From Ensifer sp. LCM 4579 (GTDB taxonomy: Bacteria; Pseudomonadota; Alphaproteobacteria; Rhizobiales; Rhizobiaceae): a DNA stretch of 64,000 nucleotides. Shown here piece after piece: positions 8,383 through 20,266 of the stretch (positions within the stretch are counted from its first letter, which is position 1; every line of letters starts with the position of its first letter). The stretch covers positions 38,943 to 102,942 of the forward strand of contig NZ_MDDV01000057.1 in NCBI RefSeq assembly GCF_001854885.1, read 5' to 3'. Under the pieces are notes generated by a model. That model was not told where the DNA came from. It ran no database searches and worked only from the letters and a program-made list of their open reading frames with translations. The position numbers were made by a program, and so were the translations under genes.

Positions 8383-9969
8383 TCAGAACAGGCTGCCCTG
8401 CTTGGATGGCTCCACGGCCCGCGCCGGCCGCTTCTTCGGTGCAGGCGGCGTAGACGGCGCGCCGTCTTCGCTCGCGACTGCAGATACCCGGCCATCGGCA
8501 AACTCCAGCGAGAGGGCCATGCCCGGCTTCACGGCTGCCGCGTGTTTCACCGGTTCACCCTCGGCGTCCCGCACGAGTGCAAAGCCGCGCCCGAGCACGT
8601 TTCGATAGGATAGTGACTGAAGCACTCGGTCCTGCGCGGCGAGCGCGCCTTTCAGCCGGCGGAGCTCCGCTCCAATCGCTGCGTCGCCCCGCGCGCCGAG
8701 GCCCGAGACGCGATCCTGGGCACGGTGGATCTGTCCGACGAGGCGCGAAGGCAGGGCGCGTAACGAAGCATCGGCGGCGGAAACGCGCGACTGACGCCGG
8801 TCGAGCTGGCGTTCGACGCACCGTTCTGCGCGATTGACGAGTTCGGAAACGCGCTGCCGGCGATCGGCGATCCGCGTTCCGATGAGCTCCGGGCGCAGAT
8901 GGGCGGCTGTGCGCTCGAAGCTGCGCCGCTTATTGGCCGTGTTCATCTCCAATCCCCGGCCGAGACCGGCGGACGCCTCGTCGAAGCGGCGCCGCGGCAG
9001 GGCCAGCAGTTGGTCGAGCGACGGCAGCGCGCGGGCGAGCGCGCGCAGCCCGTGGCGCCGGTGGTCCATCTGCCGCGTCACGGCGCCCTTGAGGCGAGCG
9101 CCGAGGCTTGCAATCTGTGCTTCGAGTTCCGCCTTGACCGGCACGGCCATTTCGGCCGCCCCGGTCGGCGTCGGCGCGCGCTGGTCGGCCGCGTAGTCGA
9201 TCAAGGTCCAATCCGTTTCGTGGCCGACGGCCGAGATCAGCGGAATGCCCGAGGCGGCTGCCGCGCGCACCACGGCCTCGTCGTTGAAGCACCAGAGGTC
9301 CTCGAGGCTGCCACCGCCGCGGGCGACGATCAGCACGTCTGGCCGCAGAGCGGGACCGCCGGGCTCCAGCGCATTGAAGCCCTGGATGGCGGCCGCGACC
9401 TCGTCGCCCGCCCCGTCGCCCTGGACCCGCACCGGCCAGACGATGACGTGGACCGGGAAGCGGTCGGCGATCCGGTGCAGGATGTCGCGGATCACCGCAC
9501 CCGTCGGCGAGGTCACGACGCCGATCACTCGCGGCATGAAGGGAAGCGGCTTCTTGCGAGCGGCGTCAAACAGGCCCTCGGCCGCGAATTTGCGCTTGCG
9601 CTCCTCGATGAGCGCCATCAGCGCGCCGGCGCCCGCCGGCTCGAGCGACTCGATGACGATCTGGTATTTCGACGAGCCGGGAAAAGTGGTAATCCGGCCG
9701 GTCGCGATCACCTCCATGCCTTCTTCCGGCCGGAACTTAAGCCGCGCAAACGCGCTCTTCCAGATGACCGCATCGATCCGGGCGCGATCGTCCTTGAGCG
9801 AAAAATAGGCGTGGCCGGAGGAATGCGGGCCGCGATAGCCGGAAATCTCGCCGCGGACCCGCACATGCTCGAAGGTCTGCTCGATCGTGCGCTTGATCGA
9901 ACCGGACAATTCCGACACCGAATATTCGGCGACGTTGGTGGGAGAATCGGAATCGAAAAACGAGCTCAT
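8383..9969 (-). CDS. xseA: Exodeoxyribonuclease VII large subunit
   Basis: 528-residue catalytic subunit of exonuclease VII, which degrades single-stranded DNA from both ends with XseB. An N-terminal OB-fold (residues 14-110, [19 protein letters not shown] and the [10 protein letters not shown] strand) binds DNA. The central nuclease domain shows [34 protein letters not shown] and [18 protein letters not shown] long coiled-coil helical region and a C-terminal [14 protein letters not shown] segment follow. The C-terminus is longer than in E. coli, as is usual in Rhizobiales. xseB is not in the window. Confidence 0.97.
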   Translation of the reverse strand: MSSFFDSDSPTNVAEYSVSELSGSIKRTIEQTFEHVRVRGEISGYRGPHSSGHAYFSLKDDRARIDAVIWKSAFARLKFRPEEGMEVIATGRITTFPGSSKYQIVIESLEPAGAGALMALIEERKRKFAAEGLFDAARKKPLPFMPRVIGVVTSPTGAVIRDILHRIADRFPVHVIVWPVRVQGDGAGDEVAAAIQGFNALEPGGPALRPDVLIVARGGGSLEDLWCFNDEAVVRAAAASGIPLISAVGHETDWTLIDYAADQRAPTPTGAAEMAVPVKAELEAQIASLGARLKGAVTRQMDHRRHGLRALARALPSLDQLLALPRRRFDEASAGLGRGLEMNTANKRRSFERTAAHLRPELIGTRIADRRQRVSELVNRAERCVERQLDRRQSRVSAADASLRALPSRLVGQIHRAQDRVSGLGARGDAAIGAELRRLKGALAAQDRVLQSLSYRNVLGRGFALVRDAEGEPVKHAAAVKPGMALSLEFADGRVSAVASEDGAPSTPPAPKKRPARAVEPSKQGSLF

Positions 9970-10140
9970 GCGCTCTTTGTAGCCGACGTTGCCTGGAAGA
10001 TCAGCAGCAAGACGCGCCTAACTACGGATTTTCCGGCGAGACACCCCTCGATTCCGGCTCAAACCGAAAGAGCTTGAGGCCGGTAGCGGCCGTCACCGGC
10101 AAATCTTCGAGGAAATCCGGGACCTTGGCATTGAACTGAA

Positions 10141-10194
10141 CACGCCGCCGGCGCCGTGCTCGTCATCGGCGGCATGCTCCTCATCAATTCCTGA
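10141..10194 (+). pseudogene. Remnant of an EamA/DMT permease C-terminus
   Basis: A short plus-strand frame ending in TGA at 10192-10194 reads HAAGAVLVIGGMLLINS, the usual last helix of EamA-type permeases. A stop lies four codons upstream and no other part of the gene is visible in 9970-10249, so it looks like the tail of a deleted gene. The rest of this 280-base gap holds nothing recognisable. Confidence 0.3.
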
Positions 10195-10249
10195 CATCCG
10201 CGACCCGAAAAAGGGAAGGCCGGCCCCTTGGCAATATCGTTAGCCGGCT

Positions 10250-11236
10250 TCAGACCGGCTCCCAACCGCCCCTTTCGCTGGCGCGATAGATCGCATCGAT
10301 GAACTTCTGATTTAAACGCGAGCTTTCCAGCGTCACCACCTCCTCCGCTTCGCCGCGCGCCGCTCTCGAGAATGCCTCCGCCTCGAGCCTGTATTGGCGG
10401 GCATCCTGGAAGCGGAAAAGCTGCGATTGGTCATGGTTCTGACTGGTGAGTTCCACCTCCTCACGGCCGTAGCGGTCGGCATTGAAGGGCGATTTCACCT
10501 CGATATAACCCTGGTCGCCATGGAAGACCATGAACTGGCGGGCGGCGAGTTGGGTGGAGATGTAGAAGCTCAGTTCGAAGTCGCCGAAGTCGGCGCGAAC
10601 GCTCGAAAAGATATCGGTGCCGAATTCCTGATCGCGCTCGGTATTGGCCTGCACCCGCAGCGGCTCCTTGCCGGTCGAGAAGCGGGTGGTGATTGCCGGA
10701 TAGACGCCGATATCCGGTAGGCCGCCGCCGCCGAGCGCAGGAATGTTGCGCATATTGGCGGGATCGCGGTTGAAATAGGTGAATGCGCCCTGGACATGCC
10801 TGAGCCTGCCGATGGCACCCTCGGCAATCAGCGAGCGCACCTTCCGCCAGACGGGACTGTAGGTCACCATATAGGCTTCCGAGATCAACACCTTGTTGCG
10901 GTCGCGCGCCGCGATCACCGCGTCGATCTCGTCGGCCTTCAAGGCCAATGGCTTTTCGCACAGCACATGCTTGCCGGCATCGGCCGCCTTGATCGCCCAC
11001 TCGACATGCTGCGAGGTCGGCAGCGGTATATAGACGGCGTCGATCGTGTCGGAGGCGAGCATCTCCTCATAGGAGCCGAAGGCGTTCGGCACGGAAAAGC
11101 GCTCGGCCATGGCCCTCGCTTTGGCCGGATCGCGGCTGGCGATCGCCGAGACGACGCAATTTTCCGCGTCCTGAATGGCGGGCACGACGAGTTCGCGGCC
11201 GATCTTGGCCGTCGACAGAATTCCAAAGCGCAGCAT
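10250..11236 (-). CDS. Gfo/Idh/MocA family oxidoreductase
   Basis: 328-residue NAD(P)-dependent dehydrogenase. The N-terminal Rossmann fold begins [15 protein letters not shown], and the catalytic EKP motif sits at residues 94-96 ([11 protein letters not shown]). The C-terminal substrate domain includes [13 protein letters not shown]. The start is supported by AAGGAG seven bases upstream. The family acts on sugars, inositols or related alcohols. The substrate cannot be named, and no transporter or kinase flanks it. A divergent aldo/keto reductase gene begins 241 bases away, so the two may share a promoter region. Confidence 0.9.
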   Translation of the reverse strand: MLRFGILSTAKIGRELVVPAIQDAENCVVSAIASRDPAKARAMAERFSVPNAFGSYEEMLASDTIDAVYIPLPTSQHVEWAIKAADAGKHVLCEKPLALKADEIDAVIAARDRNKVLISEAYMVTYSPVWRKVRSLIAEGAIGRLRHVQGAFTYFNRDPANMRNIPALGGGGLPDIGVYPAITTRFSTGKEPLRVQANTERDQEFGTDIFSSVRADFGDFELSFYISTQLAARQFMVFHGDQGYIEVKSPFNADRYGREEVELTSQNHDQSQLFRFQDARQYRLEAEAFSRAARGEAEEVVTLESSRLNQKFIDAIYRASERGGWEPV

Positions 11237-11477
11237 GGGCAGACTCCTTCTGGAGCGGGAAGTGATCGAAAGCGGTCGCCTCCCGCCTCTTTTGCCATCG
11301 ACCGGGATCTCCCCTGGTCAGACCGCGCGAGACTATAGCCGAGGCACGCGCCCGGACAAGCGGCAAGCGGACGAGAAAAACAGGCAGCTGCCGTTGTCAC
11401 TCTCGCGGGAACTGACCTATGTTCTTCAAAATCTTCCCAATCGCGAATTTTCACCCTATCTAAAGTGGAGCGAGATC

Positions 11478-12428
11478 ATGGAAATGCGCAGGCTCGGCCG
11501 GACCGGCCTATCGATCGCGCCCCTCGTCTTCGGCGGCAATGTCTTCGGCTGGACGGCAGATGAGAAGACCTCGTTCCCGCTGCTCGATTCCTTTTTCGAG
11601 GCGGGCTTCAACGCGATCGATACGGCCGACGCCTATTCAACTTGGGTACCCGGCAACAGGGGCGGCGAGTCCGAGACGATCATCGGAAAATGGCTGAAGC
11701 AATCCGGACGAGCGCGTGACAGTGCGATCATCATCACAAAGGTCGGCTCCGAGCTCGGGCCGGACCGCAAGGGTCTTTCGCGGCGGTGGATCCTGCAGGC
11801 GGTCGAGGATTCGCTCACCCGCCTCCAGGCCGACTACATCGACCTCTATCTATCGCATTGGCCGGATCCTGATACGCCTTGCGAGGAAACGCTCGCTGCC
11901 TATGATAGCCTTCTCTCGCAAGGCAAGATCCGTGCGGTGGGTGCCTCAAACCTCGACGCCGCACAGTTGCGAGAGGCGCTTGACGTTTCCGCTGCGAGTG
12001 GCCTGCCGCGCTACGCGGTGCTTCAGCCCGAATATAATCTCTACGACCGAGCGTCTTTCGAGGGCCCTCTGCGCAATCTCTGCATCGCCGAAGACATCGG
12101 CGTCATCACGTATTTCGGTCTCGCGCGAGGCTTTCTGTCCGGCAAGTACCGCTCGCACAAGGACCTCGAAGGGTCTGCGCGCGGCAGCGGCGTGGAAAGA
12201 TATCTCGACGGGCGGGGCATGCGTATTCTCGGCGTTCTCGACGAGATCGCCGATGAAACCGGCGCCAAGCAGGCGGAAGTGGCGCTTGCCTGGATCATGA
12301 CCCGAGAGGGGGTTACAGCGCCGATCGCCAGCGCCACGAATCTGCAACAGATGGCAAGCCTGATCAGGGCGACAGAGCTCGAGCTTTCGGACGAAGCGAT
12401 CCGCCGGTTGAACGACGTTAGCGATTAG
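11478..12428 (+). CDS. Aldo/keto reductase
   Basis: 316-residue NADPH-dependent TIM-barrel reductase. Catalytic tetrad positions are visible: the aspartate and tyrosine in FNAIDTADAYSTWVPGN, the lysine in SAIIITKVGSE and the histidine in DLYLSHWPDP. The GTG/ATG region was resolved to the ATG at 11478, with GTGGAGCGAG upstream. The frame extends 300 bases further upstream but without similarity. The substrate is unknown. Its stop is 8 bases before a RIME-like repeat. Confidence 0.93.
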   Translation: MEMRRLGRTGLSIAPLVFGGNVFGWTADEKTSFPLLDSFFEAGFNAIDTADAYSTWVPGNRGGESETIIGKWLKQSGRARDSAIIITKVGSELGPDRKGLSRRWILQAVEDSLTRLQADYIDLYLSHWPDPDTPCEETLAAYDSLLSQGKIRAVGASNLDAAQLREALDVSAASGLPRYAVLQPEYNLYDRASFEGPLRNLCIAEDIGVITYFGLARGFLSGKYRSHKDLEGSARGSGVERYLDGRGMRILGVLDEIADETGAKQAEVALAWIMTREGVTAPIASATNLQQMASLIRATELELSDEAIRRLNDVSD

Positions 12429-12436
12429 CATGGGAT

Positions 12437-12493
12437 ACAGCGCCGCCCGTCTTATCAGACGCGCAAGGGTCGCTCTAATTCTTTGAATCTGCG
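12437..12493. repeat. RIME-like palindrome, copy 2, overlapping a gene end
   Basis: Reverse-oriented copy: ACAGCGCCGCCCGTCT then AGACGCGCAAGGGTCGCT, followed by the AATTCTTTGAAT part of the composite. It runs into the 3' end of the M15-like gene, whose last dozen codons lie in the repeat. Confidence 0.75.
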
Positions 12494-13123
12494 CACCGAC
12501 GCGGCCGCTGTCGTCAGCTGCGGATAGCCGGGGTAAAAGGCGGCATGGCTCCCTTCGTGATTGGCCATGCCCGGCTTGGTCAACAGCCCGCGTGGCTCGG
12601 CATAGCTGCGGATCGTGCGCCGTGGCCGCTCGTGCCATTGGATGTTGAATGCCCAGAGCTTCGGGAAGAAGCAGAGCGAGGCATAGGGCAGGTGGTCGTG
12701 GATCCACCAGGCAAGGCTCTGCCAGCCGCCCTCTTGCCGCTTCCGGTCCCAGGCCCAGGGAATGACGATGCAGGCCGTCGCGCCCATCAAGCCGTCGGCA
12801 TCCCGCGTGTCCCAGATATGGTCGGCGGCGGTCGCCGCATTGGTCGAGCAATTGAGCCTGTTGCGATTGCCAAAGGCGTTGACGGCGCGGTTCCGATAGG
12901 CGGAGCGGATGTGCAGTCGACCGAAACTTGCCTGCAGCGGCTCCATGAGTTCTTCGCAGAGCCTCCGTCCCGCTTCAATTGCAAGGTCCGGGTCGTCCGG
13001 AATGTTCGGAATCCCGCAAAATTCGGCGATCTCCGAATGCAGAAAGTCCCGCAGGAAGAAGTTTTCCGACAGGCGGACGCGGCCAAGCTCCTCCAGCGAC
13101 TTCATCGATGCTGGCGTTCTCAT
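12455..13123 (-). CDS. Peptidase M15-like protein of unknown function
   Basis: 222-residue protein. The N-terminal half follows the D-Ala-D-Ala carboxypeptidase (M15A) pattern: LSENFFLRDFLHSEIAE, then GIPNIP, then LHIRSAYRNRAVN. The usual SxHxxGxAxD zinc motif is only loosely matched (ADHIWDTRDADGLMGATA), so metal binding or catalysis is doubtful. No signal peptide is seen. The C-terminal half (WAWDRKRQEGGWQSLAWWIHD) is not something I recognise. The final residues RRFKELERPLRV are encoded by a RIME-like repeat, so the native end may have been replaced. A GGGAGGAAGG site precedes the ATG. Confidence 0.65.
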   Translation of the reverse strand: MRTPASMKSLEELGRVRLSENFFLRDFLHSEIAEFCGIPNIPDDPDLAIEAGRRLCEELMEPLQASFGRLHIRSAYRNRAVNAFGNRNRLNCSTNAATAADHIWDTRDADGLMGATACIVIPWAWDRKRQEGGWQSLAWWIHDHLPYASLCFFPKLWAFNIQWHERPRRTIRSYAEPRGLLTKPGMANHEGSHAAFYPGYPQLTTAAASVRRFKELERPLRV

Positions 13124-13219
13124 CCTTCCTCCCGGACCAGATTCTCCTACAACGGAAGGAACGCTATTGACTGCAGAGGGCTTTGACCACCCGCTTTCCC
13201 AAAAGCAGGAGATGAGACT

Positions 13220-14110
13220 TCACCCCAAGTGCCGAAAGAATTCGATGAAGGCTCTGAGCGCCGGGCGCATCTGGCGGCGGCTTGGGTAATATAGGTAGGG
13301 GCCGGCATAGGGCGCGCACCAATCCAGCAGCACGCGTTCCAGCCTACCTTCGGCTATATGGCCGCTGACCCGCGATTCAAAGAGATAGGCAAGGCCCGCC
13401 CCGCCGATGGCCGCCGTGATGATCGGCCGGTCTTCGCCCAGGATAAGCGGTCCGTTGACCGAAACAGTTATTTCCTCTCCACCTTTCTCGAATTCCCAGC
13501 GGTAGACCGTACCGTTGGAGAAGCGCCGACGGATGCAACGGTGAACGGCGAGGTCTCGCGGATGAAGGGGCCGGGTAAAGTGCTCGAAATAAGAAGGGGC
13601 AGCTACGACGGCGCTGGTCAGGTCCGGCCCGATTTTCACTGCGATCATATCCGCCTCAAGGCTCTCGCCAAGCCTGATGCCAGCGTCATAACCCTCCTCG
13701 ACGATGTTGGTGAAACCGTCCTCATTGGCGATCTCCAGCACGATATCGGGATAGCGGGCGAGAAAAGCGCCAAGGCGCGGCGCGAGGATAAGGTCGGCGG
13801 CGAAACGCGGCGCTGTGATGCGCAGGTTGCCGGCCGGTCGCTCCCTCGCGTCCGCCGCCAGTTGAAGCGCATGGGCGATTTCATCGAGCGCCGGTCGCAG
13901 CCGCTCCAAGAGCCGCTTTCCCTCTTCGGTCGCCGCGACGCTGCGCGTTGTGCGCGCGAGCAGGCGAATGCCAAGACTTTCCTCCAGGCTGGAAATGGCG
14001 TGACTGACGGCCGATGGTGCGATGCCGAGCTCCCTAGCCGCTCCGCGAAAGCTACCTTCAGCGGCGACGGCCGAAAGGACGGCGAGCTGGGAAAGTTGAG
14101 TGCGGTTCAT
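13220..14110 (-). CDS. LysR family transcriptional regulator
   Basis: 296-residue LTTR. The N-terminal winged HTH (residues 1-60) contains GSFRGAARELGIAPSAVSHAISSLEESLGIRLLAR split across helix and wing; a periplasmic-binding-like effector domain follows from about residue 90 (NLRITAPRFAADLIL). It is divergent from an aldo/keto reductase gene, the standard arrangement for an LTTR and its target. The effector is unknown. Confidence 0.93.
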   Translation of the reverse strand: MNRTQLSQLAVLSAVAAEGSFRGAARELGIAPSAVSHAISSLEESLGIRLLARTTRSVAATEEGKRLLERLRPALDEIAHALQLAADARERPAGNLRITAPRFAADLILAPRLGAFLARYPDIVLEIANEDGFTNIVEEGYDAGIRLGESLEADMIAVKIGPDLTSAVVAAPSYFEHFTRPLHPRDLAVHRCIRRRFSNGTVYRWEFEKGGEEITVSVNGPLILGEDRPIITAAIGGAGLAYLFESRVSGHIAEGRLERVLLDWCAPYAGPYLYYPSRRQMRPALRAFIEFFRHLG

Positions 14111-14246
14111 TGATCGAAATAATAGAACAAGCCGTGACGATTGACAGTGATTTTCAGCCTCACGCTGCCGATTTATCTTCTCCTTGTCGTAAACGTCGGC
14201 GCCCGGATTGCGCCGTGCGGCGACCGCCTAACCTAATCGATGCGAG

Positions 14247-14252
14247 TATAAT
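14247..14252 (+). promoter_or_regulatory. Possible -10 hexamer TATAAT upstream of aldo/keto reductase
   Basis: Perfect TATAAT 44 bases before the reductase start in the LysR divergent region. No good -35 lies 16-18 bases upstream, as would suit an activator-dependent promoter. Weak evidence. Confidence 0.25.
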
Positions 14253-14295
14253 GTGCCTCTCCGGAGCACGGACTCCAATCTTGAAAGGAAACACC

Positions 14296-15291
<996 letters not shown>

Positions 15292-15365
15292 GAATGTTCT
15301 GACTGTTCCGGCGATCCTTGCCGGCGAGGGTATCGCAATTCCTTTGCGATACCCTACCTATCTAT

Positions 15366-15460
15366 TGCATGTCTCCTTTGATCGATCTCGATTTGGAGGC
15401 ATGCAGCAATTCAAAACTGCTGCAGCGACCTTTGAGCGTCTGATAAGACGCGCGGCGCAG
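15366..15460. repeat. RIME-like composite repeat, copy 3
   Basis: Three hairpins in a row: TGCATGTCTCCTTTG with its imperfect mate ending GGAGGCATGCA, a small AGCAATTCAAAACTGCT loop, and the main GCAGCGACC...AGACGCGCGGCGC palindrome. It lies between the reductase and the NTF2-like gene and may act as a 3' mRNA structure. Confidence 0.85.
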
Positions 15461-15526
15461 TGGGGTCCACCTCATGCGGCTGAATGGTGTCAGGCATTCC
15501 GGCCGCGGCAAATGGAGAATAGAGGA

Positions 15527-15886
15527 ATGTCCGAAGAGCAGGCCGTCAGCGCGGTTGTCCACCTCTATGTCGACGGCATGGCCTTCGCCAACGAGGCGGC
15601 GTTGCGCAAGGCCTTCCATCCGAACGCCTCGATCGTCGGCAATTACGAGGACTCCGTCGAATGGCTGACGCGCGACGCATTCATCTCAGCCATTGTGGAA
15701 GAGGGACCGGCACCGCCGGATAGCCAGCCCTTCATGGAAGTCGAGATGATCGAAATTACCGGCGATGCGGCAAGCGTGAAGGTCGTCGATGAATTCGCGG
15801 GTTCGCGCCACACCGACTATCTGACCCTGCTCAAGGTAGAGGGCCGATGGCTGATCATCAACAAGGTCTGGCATCGGCACGCATGA
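15527..15886 (+). CDS. Nuclear transport factor 2-like family protein
   Basis: 119-residue single-domain protein of the NTF2/SnoaL-like cone fold (putative lumazine-binding type). Family features are the N-terminal helix pair with HLYVDGMAFANEAALRKAFHPNA, then AFISAIVEEGP, and the C-terminal strands TDYLTLLKVEGRWLIINKVW. GGAG lies nine bases before this ATG; an ATG at 15512 is possible. The fold serves both enzymes and binding proteins, so no reaction is claimed. It is preceded by a RIME-like repeat. Confidence 0.8.
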   Translation: MSEEQAVSAVVHLYVDGMAFANEAALRKAFHPNASIVGNYEDSVEWLTRDAFISAIVEEGPAPPDSQPFMEVEMIEITGDAASVKVVDEFAGSRHTDYLTLLKVEGRWLIINKVWHRHA

Positions 15887-16207
15887 CAGGGGCGTAGGAC
15901 GGAGGTCGCTTCGAGTGAGCTCCGGTTTCACGCGTCGAAAGAAAACGTGGCACCTGTGACGGCGCCCTTGCTCGCCATATCCTTCTTGAAAGATCGATCG
16001 TTTTCTGCGGGCCTCAGTGGGTGCAATCCGATGTTCGCCCCGATGCCGATGCGCGCCCTCAGCCGCAAAGCATGGCGGTCATCTCGCAGTCCGGATTGGC
16101 CGCTTGCCCGGAACCAACGACCGGGCGAGACCGTTCAGCCATGACTTCGATGCGACGCCGATGTGGCCGGCCGGGTGGTCCAGCGGCGATCTTGAGGAGC
16201 TCTCATT
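15887..16207. other. Intergenic stretch with no recognised gene
   Basis: 321 bases between the NTF2-like gene and an exported protein gene. I see only a small hairpin, GCCCGG/CCGGGC near 16106-16127, and no convincing start or protein family in any frame. Confidence 0.5.
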
Positions 16208-16648
16208 ATGAAGTTTTCGTCCAGATTTCGTTCAGTCACGGTTGCCGTAATCGCTGCCGCGGGAGCCAGCCTTGCCAGCGTTGCGCATGCCGACAGCGGG
16301 ACGATCCGCTTCGCCATCTATAAGGCAGCCTTCTTCGTCGGCGGCGCCGGAGGCGAGGGCACGTTGACCTTCCATGGCCGCCGCTATCCCATCACGGTCG
16401 GCGGCATCTCCGGCGGACTCGCCTTCGGGGCCTCTAAGACCTATTTCCAAGGTACCGTGCGCCACATTCGCCGCGCCCGAGACGTGACGGGGATCTACGG
16501 TGCGGCCGGCGGTGGCGGCGCGCTCGGCAAAGGGGCTCAGGTGATCGTCATGACCAATGACAAGGGCGCCCAACTCGAACTCACAGGCAAGCAGGTAGGT
16601 CTACAAATCAACGCCGATCTCAGCGGTATGAGTATCTCGGTGAAGTAA
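16208..16648 (+). CDS. Hypothetical exported protein
   Basis: 146 residues. A clear Sec signal peptide (MKFSSRFRSVTVAVIAAAGA, cleavage probably after VAHA, residue 28) precedes a glycine-rich beta-type domain with GGAGGEGTLTFHGRRYPI and YGAAGGGGALGKG. No cysteines are in the mature part. It resembles small periplasmic proteins of unknown function in alphaproteobacteria, but I cannot name the family. TTGAGGAG lies upstream of the ATG. A RIME-like composite starts 3 bases after the stop. Confidence 0.8.
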   Translation: MKFSSRFRSVTVAVIAAAGASLASVAHADSGTIRFAIYKAAFFVGGAGGEGTLTFHGRRYPITVGGISGGLAFGASKTYFQGTVRHIRRARDVTGIYGAAGGGGALGKGAQVIVMTNDKGAQLELTGKQVGLQINADLSGMSISVK

Positions 16649-16651
16649 GGC

Positions 16652-16757
16652 TACTGCATGTCTCCTTTAATCGACCTCGATTAAAGGAGAAAGACATGCA
16701 GCAATCCAAAGTGCTACAGCGACCTTTGCGCGTCTAATAAGACGCGCGGCGCTGTAG
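16652..16757. repeat. RIME-like composite repeat, copy 4 (most complete)
   Basis: 106-bp element. The first palindrome is GCATGTCTCCTTTAATCGA with its mate TCGATTAAAGGAGAAAGACATGC; then a GCAATCCAAAGTGC spacer; then CTACAGCGACC...GCGGCGCTGTAG enclosing GCGCGTCT/AGACGCGC. Size and two-palindrome layout agree with what is described for rhizobial RIME1. Confidence 0.88.
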
Positions 16758-16780
16758 AATGGCGGCTCCGTGGATGCGCC

Positions 16781-18343
<1,563 letters not shown>

Positions 18344-18443
18344 GGCGGGCCTTCAAGCTTGGTGATGTCGAGCCTTTAATGAAAGCCCGCCGCGGGCGCA
18401 ACGATTACATTGCACCCGGACAATTTAGCGCCCGCTGGAACGC

Positions 18444-19082
18444 TCAGAGCCAGATTTCGCCGGTTTCTATGGCTGTTTCCAGCCTGTCGATCGCCTCGGC
18501 AAGCTTCTCGTCGACGATGTGCAGATACTCTCTCCAGTCGTCGACATGCTTCAGTTCCGCTTTGCCGTCCGAAATGCCGCGAAGCCCGATCAGCGGAAGG
18601 CCGAAGGCCTGGCAGGCGCGCAAGGCCGCGAAGGTCTCCATCTCGACCATGTCGGCATCTATTTCGTCATAGGCTTTTCCGGAAACGATGTTGGCGCCGG
18701 TCGAAAGCCGCGCGTCCTTTATTCCCGGGATGCGCAGTGGCAAGGGCACGACGGCCGGGAGATCCAGGAAGGGCGTGGCGCCCTTCGCAAAGCCGAGCGG
18801 GGAGGCATCCATGTCGCGGTAGCCAACCGAACTGGCCTGGTAAATCTCGGCCTGCTCGAGCGTTGCCGAGCCGGCCGAGCCGAGCGAAACGACGAGATCC
18901 GGCAGCCTGTCGGCGGCACGAAGCTCGGCCAGCGCCTTCGTCAGCGCGACGGCGGCCTCGACCGGGCCGACACCGGTCATCAGCGGCGTGATGCGGGCCT
19001 TGAGGCAGGGTCCATATTCCGGGTCCACCGCCATCACATAGAGGATCTTCCTGCCGGCCACCGTCTTCAGCTCGAAACTCAT
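18444..19082 (-). CDS. mtnN: 5'-methylthioadenosine/S-adenosylhomocysteine nucleosidase
   Basis: 212-residue PNP/UDP-family nucleosidase that cleaves adenine from MTA and SAH in methionine salvage. MTGVGPVEAAVALTKAL, LVVSLGSAGSATLEQAEIY, the VEMETFAAL purine/ribose loop and GLRGISD with its catalytic aspartate are all present. The first ATG overlaps the stop of the upstream thioesterase gene by four bases (ATGA), so the two are translationally coupled. Length is slightly below the E. coli enzyme, mostly in the N-terminal loop. Confidence 0.93.
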   Translation of the reverse strand: MSFELKTVAGRKILYVMAVDPEYGPCLKARITPLMTGVGPVEAAVALTKALAELRAADRLPDLVVSLGSAGSATLEQAEIYQASSVGYRDMDASPLGFAKGATPFLDLPAVVPLPLRIPGIKDARLSTGANIVSGKAYDEIDADMVEMETFAALRACQAFGLPLIGLRGISDGKAELKHVDDWREYLHIVDEKLAEAIDRLETAIETGEIWL

Positions 19083-19561
19083 CCCTCGATGCCCTCGCGT
19101 CCGCGCACCACCATCATCGTTCCGCTCATCGAAGCGATCAACTTTGCCGGTCCATCCGGCTTCACCGCATAGGCGCGCCCGTCCGAAACGATGATCGTGG
19201 TGCCCGGCTTCGTGACCTCGCCCCGAAAGAGGAAGCGTTCTCCGCGGCCGGGCGAGAGCAGGTTGACCTTGAACTCGATCGTCAGCAGCGATGCGTCCGG
19301 ATCGATCACCGAATAGGCCGCGTAGGTGCCGGCCGCATCGAGCGCGGCGGAAATGATGCCCGCGTGCAGCAGACCATGCTGCTGCGTCAGCTTGGCGTCG
19401 AAGGGTAGCTCGATCTCGACCGTTCCCTGTTCGACGCGCGTCAGTTCCGCACCGATCGTGCGCATCGCCGCCTGGCGGCCGAAACTCTCGCGGACGCGGG
19501 CGCGAAAATCATATGGTTCGCTGTCCACCTTCAATGCAACTGCCCCTCGCGCAAACCCCAT
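19079..19561 (-). CDS. PaaI-type acyl-CoA thioesterase (hotdog fold)
   Basis: 160-residue hotdog protein. QQHGLLHAGIISAALDAAG contains the HGG-like helix with the conserved glycine/aspartate, and LLTIEFKVNLLSPGRG and AYAVKPDGPAKLIASMSGTM complete the fold. It should hydrolyse an acyl-CoA thioester; the acyl group is unknown. The ATG at 19561 has only a weak ribosome site, and a TTG a few codons downstream is an alternative. It forms an operon with mtnN and is divergent from a GNAT gene, with 127 bases between. Confidence 0.85.
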   Translation of the reverse strand: MGFARGAVALKVDSEPYDFRARVRESFGRQAAMRTIGAELTRVEQGTVEIELPFDAKLTQQHGLLHAGIISAALDAAGTYAAYSVIDPDASLLTIEFKVNLLSPGRGERFLFRGEVTKPGTTIIVSDGRAYAVKPDGPAKLIASMSGTMMVVRGREGIEG

Positions 19562-19688
19562 TTCTTCAGGCCCGACACTTGCACGCGTCCTGCCGGAGAA
19601 CAAGCGCATTTCGCCAGATGGCGGACTGCCGTGCGAATGGGCGGCGTGCAGGCTTTCGTCGGGCACGGCGCATCCATATATCTCCCAA

Positions 19689-20240
19689 ATGAAGAGCATC
19701 AAGCCTATCGAGATAAGGCCGGCCGATCCAGACGATCTAATGGCGATCGCCTCGGTCCTGGTCACGACCTGGCGTGCAACCTTTCGCGGCATCATATCCG
19801 ATGCCTATCTCGATGCGATGACGGTCGGGAACCAAGCCATCGGGCATGCGCGGCGGATGCGCGTTCCGGGGAGTTTCCTCACGGTTGCGGTCGATCTTTC
19901 GGATGACCGGGTGATCGGTTTCGCCAATTACGGGCGGGCGCGTGGCATGCCGCCGGCCTTCGACCGGGAGCTCTATGAGCTCTATATCCTGCCGGACTAT
20001 CATGGCGCCGGCGTCGGCTCGGCGCTGGTGCGTTCGGTTGCGGCCCATTGCCGGGAAATGGGAGCTTCCTCGCTTTTTGCCTGGGTTCTGGCGGACAATC
20101 CGAACAGGGCATTCTACGAACGGGTGGGCGCGCGCGCCGTCGGTGAGGGCCGTGTCGGCGTCGGCGGGGAACGCCTTGTTCAAGTCGCTTATCGCTGGGA
20201 CGATCTCGCGGCGCTCTCGGGGGCCGGAGGCGTGATCTAA
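19689..20240 (+). CDS. GNAT family N-acetyltransferase
   Basis: 183-residue acetyl-CoA-dependent acetyltransferase. The acetyl-CoA loop is in ELYILPDYHGAGVGSALVRS (about residues 97-116, with the Q/RxxGxG/A-like YHGAGVGSA), and ADNPNRAFYERVGARAVGE is the motif B helix. N-terminal strands IRPADPDDLMAIASVLVTTWR follow the RimI-like start. Substrate unknown. Confidence 0.9.
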   Translation: MKSIKPIEIRPADPDDLMAIASVLVTTWRATFRGIISDAYLDAMTVGNQAIGHARRMRVPGSFLTVAVDLSDDRVIGFANYGRARGMPPAFDRELYELYILPDYHGAGVGSALVRSVAAHCREMGASSLFAWVLADNPNRAFYERVGARAVGEGRVGVGGERLVQVAYRWDDLAALSGAGGVI

Positions 20241-20266
20241 GCGGCAAGCGATGGTCTGTAAGCCTC

